This document shows positions 1 through 8,465 of a stretch of 64,000 bases of DNA, in pieces (position 1 is the stretch's first letter; the number at the start of each line of letters is the position of its first letter). This DNA is from Rubrobacter_D sp963840835 (GTDB taxonomy: Bacteria; Actinomycetota; Rubrobacteria; Rubrobacterales; Rubrobacteraceae). The notes under the pieces were generated by a model. It was not told the DNA's origin, searched no databases, and saw only the letters and a program-made list of their open reading frames with translations. The stretch is taken from the NCBI GenBank assembly GCA_963840835.1, contig CAWJAM010000012.1, positions 62,001 through 126,000 on the forward strand. Direction: 5' to 3'. Made by a program: the position numbers and the translations under genes.

Positions 1-326
1 GGGGTCCTGGAAGATCATCTGCATCTTCCGGTTGAGGGCCCTGCCCTCATCGCCCGTCGCCTCGTGGATGTTCTCGCCCCCGTAGAGCACCTCGCCGCCC
101 GACGGATCGTAGAGCCTGACCAGGACCCTTCCCGCCGTGGACTTGCCGCAACCCGACTCGCCGACCAGGCCGAAAGTCTCGCCCTTCGTTGATCTCGAGC
201 GAGATCCCGTCGACCGCCTTCAGGTTCTCCCGGCCGACCCTGAAGTACTTCTTGAGGTCTTTGACCTCGAGCAGCGGCCGGCCGTTCGCGCTCCCGTTCC
301 GGGCACGTCCTTTGCCTCTCCGTCAT
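1..326 (-). pseudogene. oppF: OppF/DppF-type ABC importer ATPase, 5' part, frameshifted
   Basis: N-terminal part of the second ATPase of a peptide/solute ABC importer; the 3' end lies outside the window. From the ATG at 326, five bases past the oppD stop, the frame is lost within a few codons. Homology resumes in another frame (LLEVKDLKKYF, then LKAVDGISLEI), shifts again at an 'aaggg' run near 185-190, and continues with a Walker A motif (GLVGESGCGKST) and RKMQMIFQDP. At least two indels are needed to restore one frame. ATPases of this family energise uptake of oligopeptides or related solutes through OppBC. The family is clear, the exact substrate is not. Whether the breaks are real decay or base-calling errors cannot be decided from the sequence. 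Confidence 0.8.
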
Positions 327-330
327 CTCG

Positions 331-1371
331 TCACCCCTGACCCTGCGCCGGTGGCTCGACCTTGGGGGCCATCTGGTGGTGTAGCCAGCACGCTGCCTTG
401 TGCTCCTCCGAGAACGACGTGTACTCGGGCATCTCGTCCGCGCAGATCTGCATGGCGTAGGGACAGCGGGCGGTGAAGGGGCAGCCCTTCGGCGGGTCGG
501 GCGCGTCTCGGCGGGGAGCCTGGTATCGGGATCAGATTCTAGCGTACGGTCCGCCGTCGGGAGCGGGATGGAGGCGAGGAGGCCCCAGGTGTAGGGCATC
601 TGGGGGTTGTAGAAGATCTCGCGCACCGTGCCCGTCTCCACGATCTTCCCGCCGTACATCACGCCGATGCGGTGGGCGGTGCTGGCGACCACGCCGAGGT
701 CGTGCGTGATCAGGATGACGGACATGCCGAGCCTCTCCTGCAGCTCCCGCAAGAGCTCCAGGATCTGGGCCTGAATGGTCACGTCGAGAGCCGTGGTCGG
801 CTCGTCCGCTATGAGGATCTGCGGGTCGCAGGCGAGGGCTATGGCGATGACCACCCTCTGGCGCATGCCGCCGGAGAACTGGTGCGGGTACTGCCTGAGG
901 CGCTCCTCGGGGTTCGGGATGCCGACGAGCTCAAGCAGCTCCACGGCCCGCTTCGTCGGCCTCGCCGCCCGACATGCCGAGGTGCTTTTTGAGGCTCTCG
1001 GTGATCTGGCGCCCTACCTTCATGGTCGGGTCGAGCGAGGTCATCGGGTCCTGGAAGACCATCGCTATCTTCGGCCCCCTGATGCTCTGCATCCGCTTCT
1101 CGGAGAGCTTCAGGAGATCCTCGCCCGTCGAAGAGGATCTCACCGCCCCTCACGATGGTGTTGGCACTCGGGGTTGAGACGCATGATGCTCCTGGCCGCC
1201 ACCGATTTGCCCGAGCCCGACTCTCCGACTATGGCGAGCGTCTCGCCCCGCCTCAGATCGAAGGACGCGCCGCGCACCGCCTGCACCTCGCCCGCGTAGG
1301 TGCCGAAGGAGATCCTGAGGTCTTCGACCTGCAAGACACGTCACTGTCGGTCCGTTCGTGCTTCGTCGCAT
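331..1371 (-). pseudogene. oppD: OppD/DppD-type ABC importer ATPase, frameshifted
   Basis: First ATPase of the importer. The ATG at 1371 directly follows the oppC stop codon. The N-terminal residues are in one frame, then QVEDLRISFGTYAGEVQAV with Walker A GESGSGKS in a second frame (to about 1150). A further frame carries IAMVFQDPMTSLDP (about 1140-940), and another the signature FSGGMRQRVVIA, Walker B ILIADEPTTALDV and switch His ITHDLGVV (about 940-545). After another shift the typical OppD C-terminus follows, with a cysteine-containing stretch (GCPFTARCPYAMQIC) ending in TGA at 331-333. At least four indels interrupt it. All catalytic motifs survive, so decay, if real, is recent. Confidence 0.85.
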
Positions 1372-2321
1372 CTACTTCCGCATCCTCGGGTCGAGGGCAT
1401 CGCGCAGGCCGTCGCCCAGCAGGTTGAAACTGAGCATCAGCACGCAGAACACGACCGCCGGGAACACGAGGAGGTAAGGATAGAACCGCATCTCGTCGGC
1501 GCCGTCGCTGATCAGCGCCCCGAGCGAGGCGTCCGGCACCTGGATGCCCAGCCCGATAAAGCTCAGGAACGCCTCGGTGAAGATCGCGCGCTCGGTATCG
1601 TGAACATCAGCGTGATGATGATCGAGGCCAGAGCGCGTTGGGGAGCAGGTGCTTGGTCAGGAGCCGGGGCTTCCCTCGCCCCGAGCGAGCGGGAGGCGAG
1701 GGTGAACTCCTGGTCCTTGAGCTGCAGCACCTGCCCCGGATCGAGCCGCGCCATCGGCGTCCACCCGGTCACCCCTATGGCGATGCTGATGGTGAGGATG
1801 CCGGGGTCGAGGACCACCATCGCCAGGATGGCGACCACCAGGATCGGTATGCCGTTGAGGATCTCGATGACCCGCTGCATGACGTCGTCCGATCTTGCCG
1901 CCGAGCAACCCGGAGACCGCCCCGAAGGCGACGCCAACGAACAGGTCCAGGCCGGCGGCTAGGAACGCGATGTAGAGCGAGACCCTCGTCCCCTGCCCAG
2001 ACGCGGTCGAACATGTCCCGTCCGAACTCGTCGGTTCCGAACCAGAACTCCGGTACGACGGCCCTGGTAGTGCCGGGCCAGGTTCTGCTCGTACGGCGGA
2101 GTAGGGGGACAGGAAAGGTCCGAAGACGAAGGCGAGGGCGAACAGGATCAGGATCAGCGCCAGGCTGACGACCAGCGCCGCCGCGGTTCTTCTTCAGCCG
2201 CCGCCAGGAGTCCCTCCAGAACCCTATCGGAGGGCCCGGCGATCTTCTCGCTGTCGCGCGCGCTCTCAGTCCGGAGGCTCGGAATAGATCAGGCGTGAGT
2301 CTCGCGGTCCCGGGTCTCCAT
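1372..2321 (-). pseudogene. oppC: OppC/DppC-type ABC importer permease, frameshifted
   Basis: Inner-membrane permease of the same importer. The likely ATG is at 2321, overlapping the end of oppB by eight bases; the stop TAG is at 1374-1372. The first ten codons run into a stop, and homology then continues in other frames. The best preserved piece is 1563-1937, with membrane segments (ILVVAILAMVVLDPGILTI) and the EAA-loop-like stretch GWTPMARL...FTLASRSLGA that contacts the ATPases. The C-terminus (FLSFIGLGIQVPDASLGALI, then LLGDGLRDALDPRMRK) is in yet another frame. Several single-base indels separate the pieces. Confidence 0.8.
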
Positions 2322-2327
2322 GCTCTA

Positions 2328-3274
2328 CTACTCCCTCGCTCCGGCGACGCGGATCCGCGGGATCGATGATCCCGTACAGGATGTCCTGGACCAGGTAGGC
2401 GAGGATGAAGAACACCGAGAAGAAGATCGTCGTGCCCAGGATCATCGCGTAGTCGTTGACGAAGATGGAACGCACGAACTGCTCCCCGATGCCTGGGACG
2501 GCGAAGATCTGCTCGATGACCATGGAGTCCCGGTTATAAGCCCGACCATCAGCGGGAACAGCACCGTGACGAGCGGTATGAGCGAGTTGCGCAACACGTG
2601 CTTCCAGACCACGGCCATGCCACGAGAGCCCCTTGGACTTGGCCAGCGTGACGTAATCCTGCCCGAAGACCTCCAGCATCTCCGACCGCACGTAGCTGGC
2701 GACGATCGCGCTCACGAAGACCGCGAGCGCCAGTCGAGGGCAAGACCGAGCATGGTCCAAGCTCTCGAAGGATCCCAGGCGATAGGCAAGACTCCCAGCT
2801 TGAAGCCGAGCCAGTACTGCAGGATCGGCGCGAGCACGAAGCTAGGCACGGAGATGCCCAGCCACCGCCACCGCCGCGCCCGACGTAATCCAGGAGGTAT
2901 TGTGCCGCAGGGCCGCCACGAGCCGAGCACGAGCCCCGGCAGCGAGCCCGAATATGATCGCCTGCGCCCCCATGAACGCGGAGACCGGCAGCCTCGCTCC
3001 AGGATCGATCTGCGGCGACGGGCGTGCTCTCGTAGTAGAAGGAGTTGCCGAGGTCCCCCTGCGCCACGTTGCGCCATGTACCTCGCGTACTGGACGCACA
3101 ACGGGTCGTCGAGACCGTACTTCTCGTAGAGCTGCGCCCGGATCTGGGCGTGAGCTTCTCGTCGGCGAACGGCGTGCCCGGCAGCGCCTTGCTCATACAG
3201 CCACGTAACGCTGACGATGATGAACAGCGTGATGAACATGTATGATCAAGCGCCTGCCGCACGTACCTCAGCAC
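2328..3274 (-). pseudogene. oppB: OppB/DppB-type ABC importer permease, frameshifted
   Basis: Partner permease. A GTG at 3274 (LRYVRQ, then FITLFIIVSVTWLYE) is the likely start. Pieces of a DppB-type protein are readable in alternating frames: YGLDDPLCVQYARYM, LGISVPSFVLAPILQYWLGF (about 2860-2790), EMLEVFGQDYVTLAKSKGLS (EAA loop, about 2680-2620) and GEQFVRSIFVNDYAMILGTT with the final membrane segment (about 2490-2390). One extra C near 2350 hides the natural C-terminus, which ends at a TAG (2330-2328) just inside oppC. At least five indels are needed. Gene order and spacing are those of an intact opp operon. Confidence 0.8.
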
Positions 3275-3288
3275 CTCGAGACTCGCCT

Positions 3289-5106
3289 CTACCGGGATGC
3301 ACCAACGGCGCGGGAGGCCAGCCGCCGTAGGCGCCGGCCTCCACGGATCACATTCGCTTCGCATCGTCGATCCTCGCGCTTCCCGTCTACTTTCCTCTCT
3401 ATGCTCGCGAACTTGAAGTCTATGGCCGCCGCCGAACAGGTTGGTCGACGAAGTTCTTGATGGTAGGGCTTTATGAGGCGAGCCGTGCCCGTCGAAGAAC
3501 ATCGGCGCGACGCCGCGTCCTCCTCGACCAGACATCTTCTCCGCCTCAAGCATCATCTCCATGCGCTTGGCCTGATCGGTCTCCTCCTTGGCGCCTGGGT
3601 GATGAGCTGGTCGTAGCGCTCGTTCTTGTAATTGCCGGTCTTGAAGAAGGGGTCGGAGGACAGGAAGAGGTCGAGGAACGTCATCGGGTCGTTGTAGTCG
3701 GCGCCCCAGCCCAGACGAAGGAGAGCTGGAACTCGCCTTGGCCTCCAGGTCCAGCTTCCGGTCGAAGGGCAGGACCTTGACATCGATCTTGGCCCCCAGT
3801 TGCTTCTTCGAACTGATCCTGGAAGAAGGTGGCGACGTCGCTGCGCAGATGCTGTCGTCGTCGGAGAGCAGCTCGATGATCTGGGTTCTCGCCGACCTCC
3901 TCGACGCCCTGCTCGAAGAGACTCTTGGCCTCCGCTCGGGTCGAACGCGCGGCACACGGTCCCCGTCAGCCTCCCTGAAGGTCTGGTTCCCGGGGCCCGG
4001 CTATCGCCGGCGGGACCAGGCCGTAGGCCGGCTCGGAGCCGTCGTTGAGGATCTTGTCTGTGAGCGGCTCCCGGTCGAAGCCGATCAGGAACGCCTGGCG
4101 GATGTTGACGTTCTCGAAGACCGGATCGTCGTGGTTGAAGGCCGATAGAAGGTGGCGAACTCGATCTGCCGTGCTGAAGTCCGGCGAGTCCTTGAACTCC
4201 TGCACGTAGTGCCGGTGATGACTCGGTCACGTCGAGCTCGCCCGATCTCGTAAGGTTGACGGCGGTGTCTACTTCCTTAACGATCCTGCGTTTCGATGTG
4301 CTGGATGGCGACGTTGCTCTCGTCCCAGTAGCGGTCGTTCTTCTACGGCACGCCCTGGGTCGGGCTGAAGCTCGGTCAGGGTGTACGGGCCGTTGTAGAG
4401 GAGGGCGTCGGCGTTCTGGGCGTAATCTTCTCCCTGCTTCTCCACGAACGTCTGCTTCTGCGGGTGGTACGTCGGGAAGCTCGTGAGGCTGCAGGAAGAA
4501 CGGCGACGGGGCGACCAGCGTGACCTCGAGCGTCTTGTCGTCGGGGGCCTCGATGCGCGACGTCCTCGCGCGCTGCCTTCGCCCGCGTTGTACTCCGTGG
4601 CCCCTCCACGAACTGGTAGATGATGTAGGCGTACTGGCTCGCCGTCTCGGGGTCGAGCGCCTTGAGCCAGGCGTACTTGAAGTCCTGCGAGGTCACCGGG
4701 TCGCCGTTGGACCACTTGACGCCGTCGCGCAGGGTGAAGGTGTAGTTGAGCCCGTCCTCGCTGATCTCGACGCCCTCGGCCATCGCCGGTATGGGCTGCG
4801 TCGTTCGCGTCCAGCCTGTAGAGGCCCTCCATCACGTTGAGCTAGGACCTCGATGGAGACCGAGTCAGTGGTGGTCGCGGAGTTCAGGTCGTCGATGTCG
4901 GTCGCCAGGTTGATGGTGAGGACTTGGAGCCGCCTCCCCCCGCCACCGCCACCGCCCTGACCGCCGAAGACGCCGCAGCCCGCGGTGCCTCAGCAGGGCC
5001 GCCCCGGCCAGCCCGGTACCGCTGATCTTCAAGAAGTCCCTGCGGGATATCCCGAGGCCGACCGGCGAACGCCCTCGCCCTTCTTCACCATCTCCTCGAT
5101 CCTCAT
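3289..5106 (-). pseudogene. oppA: OppA/DppA-type solute-binding lipoprotein, heavily frameshifted
   Basis: Extracytoplasmic solute-binding protein (SBP family 5), first gene of the operon. The ATG at 5106 has a good ribosome binding site (AAGGAG, about six bases upstream). The leader shows a twin-arginine motif (SRRDFLK) once a shift near 5055 is corrected, then a glycine-rich linker after a Cys. Family stretches readable in different frames include GLNYTFTLRDGVKWSNGDPV (about 4740-4680), SQDFKYAWLKALDPE, ENVNIRQAFLIGFDREPL (about 4115-4060) and DYNDPMTFLDLFLSSDPFF (about 3700-3640). The 3' end near 3289 is approximate. This is the most damaged gene of the operon. Confidence 0.75.
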
Positions 5107-5323
5107 GAATTCTCCTTTCTCAGCCCGGCGTCCACGACGCGGGATTCCCAAACACCCATTATATGGTCTCCAACCATTATACGGAGATTGGATGGCTCCG
5201 GATGTTCCGTGCATTCCTGAAACCTTATAGTTGCGCAGTATACGCTCATCTTTAACCATCATGCAATGAATTTGGAATTGAGAGTTTGGAGTTTGGAATT
5301 GGTCCCTCGTGCGCAAATAGCTC
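5107..5323 (-). promoter_or_regulatory. Upstream region of oppA with two TATAAT boxes
   Basis: No gene seen. On the minus strand there are two exact TATAAT hexamers, at 5158-5163 and 5176-5181, 18 bases apart, with a small inverted repeat (ATGGT/ACCAT, 5163-5177) between them that could be an operator. No convincing -35 box was found for either. Further upstream (about 5262-5300) is a degenerate tandem stretch of TTTGGAATT-like units. Confidence 0.35.
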
Positions 5324-6355
5324 CTAATTCATATCGCGGACGTAGGCTTCGTAGGATGGGTGGGTGGCGCGAGGAGTGCGGCGGGACAGGAGGGCGAGGA
5401 TGACGGCCCCGGTGCCGAGTAGGGAGAGGGCGTAGAGGAGCAGGTCTCCAAGCACGGGAATAAGGGTGGTTGCGGCCAGGATCAGGGCCCCCACCACGGC
5501 AGCCATGGCATTGCCGACCCTGTAGCGCCCCGTAAACATTAGTACCCTGGTCCCGATGAAAAATGCCGCGACCAGCGCCCCGAAGAACAGGAGCGCCAGG
5601 TAGGCTGGCGCGAGCAGGAGCAGGAGCGGTATCCCGATAATGCTTACGGCGAGCACGACGCAGAGCACGAAGAAGATCGGCAGGGAGATCAGGCCGTAGA
5701 CGAACGCTCTTCCCGGTGTCTCTTCGACCCGGCGCGCGGCGGCGGCGAGCGGCCGTGGAACCAGCACGGCGGCCAGCACGGAGCAGGCCGCGAACGCGAG
5801 CGCGGCGAAGACCCAGCCGACAAAGCCGATGATGCCAGGCCCGTGAGACTCGCCGAGGTCGAGCGCCATACCCTTCGCCGTTATATCGCCTTTCACGCGC
5901 TCGTAGTCCCCGGTGAGCTCACCGCTCTCATACTCGAGGTCTCCCGAGATCCTGGCCTCCGGACCAAGGTTGACGTCCCCGTGTCCTACGTCCACATCTC
6001 CCTCGACCGGGGCGTTCACGTAGACGTCCCCGAACTCGGCGTTGACGTCGCCGCCGACGGGACCCTCGATGTCTACGTCCCCGAAACCCGCGCCGACGTT
6101 GCCATGTACTTTGCCGCTTACCAATACGTCGCCGATCCCGGAATGCACGTTCTCTTCTACCACCCCGCGTACCTCGACATCGCCGGCCACGGTGGAGACG
6201 TTCTGCTCGATTCCCCTGGAATGGACGTCGCCGACAAGCCGCTTTTCGGCCGCGCCCACGGGAAGCGGCAAGAGGACGACGAGACCGAGAGCCAGGACGG
6301 AGGCGATGAGCCAAGGCAGGGCGTTGGGCCGCGCCAGGGGTACGGAGTAGCTCAT
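5324..6355 (-). CDS. Polymer-forming (bactofilin-like) membrane protein
   Basis: 343-residue protein. ATG at 6355 overlaps the stop of the upstream anti-sigma gene as ATGA; the longer reading upstream is only overlap. An N-terminal hydrophobic segment (about residues 12-35) ends in an Ala-rich signal-like site. It is followed by about 100 residues of short repeats of the type GDVxVxGxVxGNV (residues about 45-150), the pattern of the polymer-forming/bactofilin beta-helix fold. The C-terminal third holds several membrane helices. The beta-helix part is probably extracytoplasmic and may assemble into filaments or a scaffold at the envelope. Position as third gene of an ECF sigma operon suggests a role in envelope stress; that is inference. 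Confidence 0.75.
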   Translation of the reverse strand: MSYSVPLARPNALPWLIASVLALGLVVLLPLPVGAAEKRLVGDVHSRGIEQNVSTVAGDVEVRGVVEENVHSGIGDVLVSGKVHGNVGAGFGDVDIEGPVGGDVNAEFGDVYVNAPVEGDVDVGHGDVNLGPEARISGDLEYESGELTGDYERVKGDITAKGMALDLGESHGPGIIGFVGWVFAALAFAACSVLAAVLVPRPLAAAARRVEETPGRAFVYGLISLPIFFVLCVVLAVSIIGIPLLLLLAPAYLALLFFGALVAAFFIGTRVLMFTGRYRVGNAMAAVVGALILAATTLIPVLGDLLLYALSLLGTGAVILALLSRRTPRATHPSYEAYVRDMN

Positions 6356-6852
6356 GCCTCTCTGGTGCGCCGGCGGGAGACGGACAGGTATACCGCGGCT
6401 ATGACGAGGTCTACGAGGGCGCCTACGGCCAGGGCGACCAGGAGCGCAGGACCGATGGCGGCGAAGACTACCTGGATCACGTCGGCCAGGCCAGCAACGA
6501 TCCCCCAGAAGAGGTTCATCGCCTCGACGACGAGGACCGCGAGGTTGGTCCCTTGAAGGATCAGGGTCACGGTGGCCGTAAGGAGCAACGCGACGGCGAG
6601 CCCGGCCCAGAGGAGCCTGGCCCTGACGGACCGGGTCGGCAGCGCCATCGCCACGCCCCGGCACACCGAACTTGGCTCCTCGAAATCCAGCGATCCGAGG
6701 GAGGCGTTGAGCCGCAACTCTCTGTCGTAGAGTGTCTTGCAGCATCCGCAAGCCCTCAGGTGCGCCCTGACCTCGGTCTCCCGCTCCGGTTCCAGCGAGC
6801 CGTCGGCCAGCTCGAAGATGGGCTCGGGATCGCAGGGCATCGGGGGGCTCAT
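6352..6852 (-). CDS. Anti-sigma factor with zinc-finger domain
   Basis: 166 residues. The N-terminus carries an anti-sigma zinc finger (HLRACGCC, i.e. His-x3-Cys-x2-Cys, about residues 31-38), followed by a linker and two or three hydrophobic membrane segments (about 80-160). It is translationally coupled to the upstream sigma gene and the downstream membrane protein by ATGA overlaps. ZAS-domain proteins of this layout bind and hold the cognate ECF sigma factor at the membrane until a signal releases it. The neighbouring sigma factor is the expected partner. Confidence 0.85.
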   Translation of the reverse strand: MSPPMPCDPEPIFELADGSLEPERETEVRAHLRACGCCKTLYDRELRLNASLGSLDFEEPSSVCRGVAMALPTRSVRARLLWAGLAVALLLTATVTLILQGTNLAVLVVEAMNLFWGIVAGLADVIQVVFAAIGPALLVALAVGALVDLVIAAVYLSVSRRRTREA

Positions 6853-7460
6853 TCCCGCTCCCCGGCCTCTTCCAGCCTTACGGCGAGCATGTTGCGGGCG
6901 CGGAAGAGCCTGCTCTTCACGGCGGGGACCGTTATGGAGAGCACCTCCGCTATCTCAGCGTAGCTCAGGTCCTCGGTGTAGCGCAGGATCAGGGGCACGC
7001 CGTAGGTCTCTGGCAGGGTCGCTATGGCCTCCCTGACGCCCCTGGAGCGGTCGGCGTCGACGGCCTCCGCCTCGGGGCTCCGGGAGATGGTGGCGTGGGT
7101 TTCTGGGTTGAACTCGACGATCTCCCTCCGGCGCCTCAGGGTATCGATGCCGAGGTTATTGGCGATGGCGAGCAGCCACGTCTTGAAGCGGTAGTCGGGG
7201 TTGAAGCTCTCGAGACGGTCGTAGGCGCGCAAGAACGTCTCCTGCACCAGGTCCTCGACGGAGATCTCCCGCCGCGCATAAGGATAGACTACGCGCCCGA
7301 CCAGCCGCTCGTAACGGCTCACCAGTTCCTCGTAAGAACGCAGATCTCCCGAGAGCGTGCGGGTGACGAGCTCCTTATCGTCCAGCTCCGCGCGCCGGAC
7401 CGACAGGCTCCCGAGCCTCTCCCGCCAGCCGCCTATTGTCACCGTGGATGTATACTCCAT
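6849..7460 (-). CDS. ECF-type RNA polymerase sigma factor
   Basis: 203 residues from the ATG at 7460. Region 2 is recognisable (YPYARREISVEDLVQETFLR, about residues 58-78, then RFKTWLLAIANN), as is region 4 with a helix-turn-helix (LPETYGVPLILRYTE and LSYAEIAEVLSIT, about 145-185). No region 3 is present, as in extracytoplasmic-function sigma factors. A TATACT box lies nine bases before the ATG, so the transcript is probably leaderless or nearly so. No ribosome binding site is seen, and an upstream in-frame codon would lie before the promoter. It forms an operon with its anti-sigma factor and the polymer-forming protein. Confidence 0.9.
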   Translation of the reverse strand: MEYTSTVTIGGWRERLGSLSVRRAELDDKELVTRTLSGDLRSYEELVSRYERLVGRVVYPYARREISVEDLVQETFLRAYDRLESFNPDYRFKTWLLAIANNLGIDTLRRRREIVEFNPETHATISRSPEAEAVDADRSRGVREAIATLPETYGVPLILRYTEDLSYAEIAEVLSITVPAVKSRLFRARNMLAVRLEEAGERE

Positions 7461-7476
7461 ACTAGGATGAGTATAC
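7450..7476. promoter_or_regulatory. Perfect 8-bp inverted repeat across the sigma gene start
   Basis: GTATACTC (7450-7457) and GAGTATAC (7469-7476), separated by 11 bases, span the -10 box and the ATG of the ECF sigma gene. The position would allow a bound repressor to block the promoter. It is a candidate operator only. Confidence 0.4.
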
Positions 7477-7499
7477 GCCCCCGGCCGGGTAAAGTTTCC
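7471..7499 (-). promoter_or_regulatory. Candidate autoregulatory ECF promoter
   Basis: On the minus strand GGAAAC (7494-7499) is followed after 16 bases by CGTATAC (7471-7477). GGAAC-type -35 and CGT-type -10 boxes at about this spacing are typical for ECF sigma factors, which often transcribe their own operon. The -10 also contains TATACT, so housekeeping sigma recognition is equally possible. Confidence 0.45.
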
Positions 7500-7558
7500 G
7501 GGTTTCCAGAGGGGCAAGGCAAAAAGTGAAGCTACCTAAAGTGAAGTACAGAGGTCAC

Positions 7559-7617
7559 CTCAGCATTTCAGCAAGAAGGGAAGCTGAAATGCTGACAAGC
7601 TGAATTGCTGAAATGCT
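7559..7617. repeat. TCAGC-type hairpin repeat, copy 1
   Basis: Units of the form TCAGCAnTTCAGC and their complement. The arms CAGCATTTCAGC and GCTGAAATGCTG form a perfect 12-bp stem around an 'aagaaggga' loop, followed by another unit. It lies between the crp-like stop and the ECF sigma promoter. It may act as the terminator of the crp-like gene. Related copies are at 13073, 24455 and 55978. Confidence 0.7.
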
Positions 7618-7620
7618 TAT

Positions 7621-8349
7621 TCAGATCGCGGCCTGCCCGTCGATGCTAAGGCCAGATAGCTTGGAGGCGTGCTCGGCGAGGGACCCTTCGTTCACGATGA
7701 CGATCCTGCGGTTGCGGCTCTCTATGAGGCCGTCGCGCTGAAACTCGCTCATCACCTTGGAAACGGCCTCCCTGGTGGAGGCGATCATGTTGGCCAGATC
7801 CTGGTGGGTGAGCCGCACGTCTATGAGCGTGCCGGCCCCGTTGCCCTCCCCGAAGCGCTCGCCCAGGTTCATGAGCAGCGTCGCCAGCCGGGTCGAGACC
7901 TCCCTGTGGAGCAGGCTCTCTATCAGCTCATCGGACTGCCTGAGCCGTTCGGAGAGCGAGGAGAAAAGCTTGAGGGCGAAGCCGGGGTCGCCCTTGATCA
8001 CCCGCTCTATCGAAGCTTTCTGGATGCTCGCAACGCGGGCCTCTGTGACGGCCTCGGCGAAGACGTCCTGCCAGCGGCCCTCTACGAGGTTGAGCTTGCC
8101 GAAGACGCCGTCCTCCTTGAGGAGGGCCGTCGTCGCCTCTTTGTAGTCGCCGTAGATCTTGTACAGCCGGACCGTGCCTGAGAGCAAGAAGTAGAGCTGG
8201 TCGTCGGGATCGCCTGGCGTGAAGATCGTGTCCTTGGGGCCAAATCGCCTCTCGACGGCCCTGAGACCGGCCTCCTCGAAATCTCTGAGCCCGAACCCCT
8301 CCGGCGCGCTAGTGGTAGCGAAGCTTCCGGTGTTATGACTCGTGAGCAT
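7621..8349 (-). CDS. Crp/Fnr family transcriptional regulator
   Basis: 242 residues from ATG 8349, which has an AGAGAGG-type ribosome binding site. The N-terminal half is a cyclic-nucleotide-binding fold (PGDPDDQLYFLLSGTVRLYK, about residues 42-62). The C-terminal half is a Crp-type winged helix (LTHQDLANMIASTREAVSKV, about 175-195, is the DNA-reading helix-turn-helix region). It lacks the Fnr N-terminal cysteines, so it is not an oxygen-sensing Fnr of the classical kind. A TATAAT box lies upstream at 8411-8416. Target genes cannot be named from sequence. Confidence 0.9.
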   Translation of the reverse strand: MLTSHNTGSFATTSAPEGFGLRDFEEAGLRAVERRFGPKDTIFTPGDPDDQLYFLLSGTVRLYKIYGDYKEATTALLKEDGVFGKLNLVEGRWQDVFAEAVTEARVASIQKASIERVIKGDPGFALKLFSSLSERLRQSDELIESLLHREVSTRLATLLMNLGERFGEGNGAGTLIDVRLTHQDLANMIASTREAVSKVMSEFQRDGLIESRNRRIVIVNEGSLAEHASKLSGLSIDGQAAI

Positions 8350-8410
8350 GTGATCCGACCTCTCTAAATGAAGCGTCCTGCAAACCCGCCCAAATCTCCC
8401 GGACGCGGAT

Positions 8411-8416
8411 ATTATA
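8411..8416 (-). promoter_or_regulatory. -10 box (TATAAT) for the Crp/Fnr-type gene
   Basis: Exact TATAAT on the minus strand, 62 bases before the ATG at 8349. No clear -35 hexamer is seen. Confidence 0.45.
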
Positions 8417-8465
8417 CCCGAAGTTCCAATTCTTAATCTCGGTCGAGGGGAGTTAGCGTGGCCGC

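Noticed and set aside
1..2300. Plus-strand open frames in the opp region
   Set aside because: They are antisense to the frameshifted ABC importer genes, whose motifs are unmistakable on the minus strand.
5324..6751. 475-codon version of the polymer-forming protein starting at 6751
   Set aside because: The first 132 residues are Arg/Pro-rich and lie wholly inside the anti-sigma gene in another frame; ATG 6355 with ATGA coupling is the natural start.
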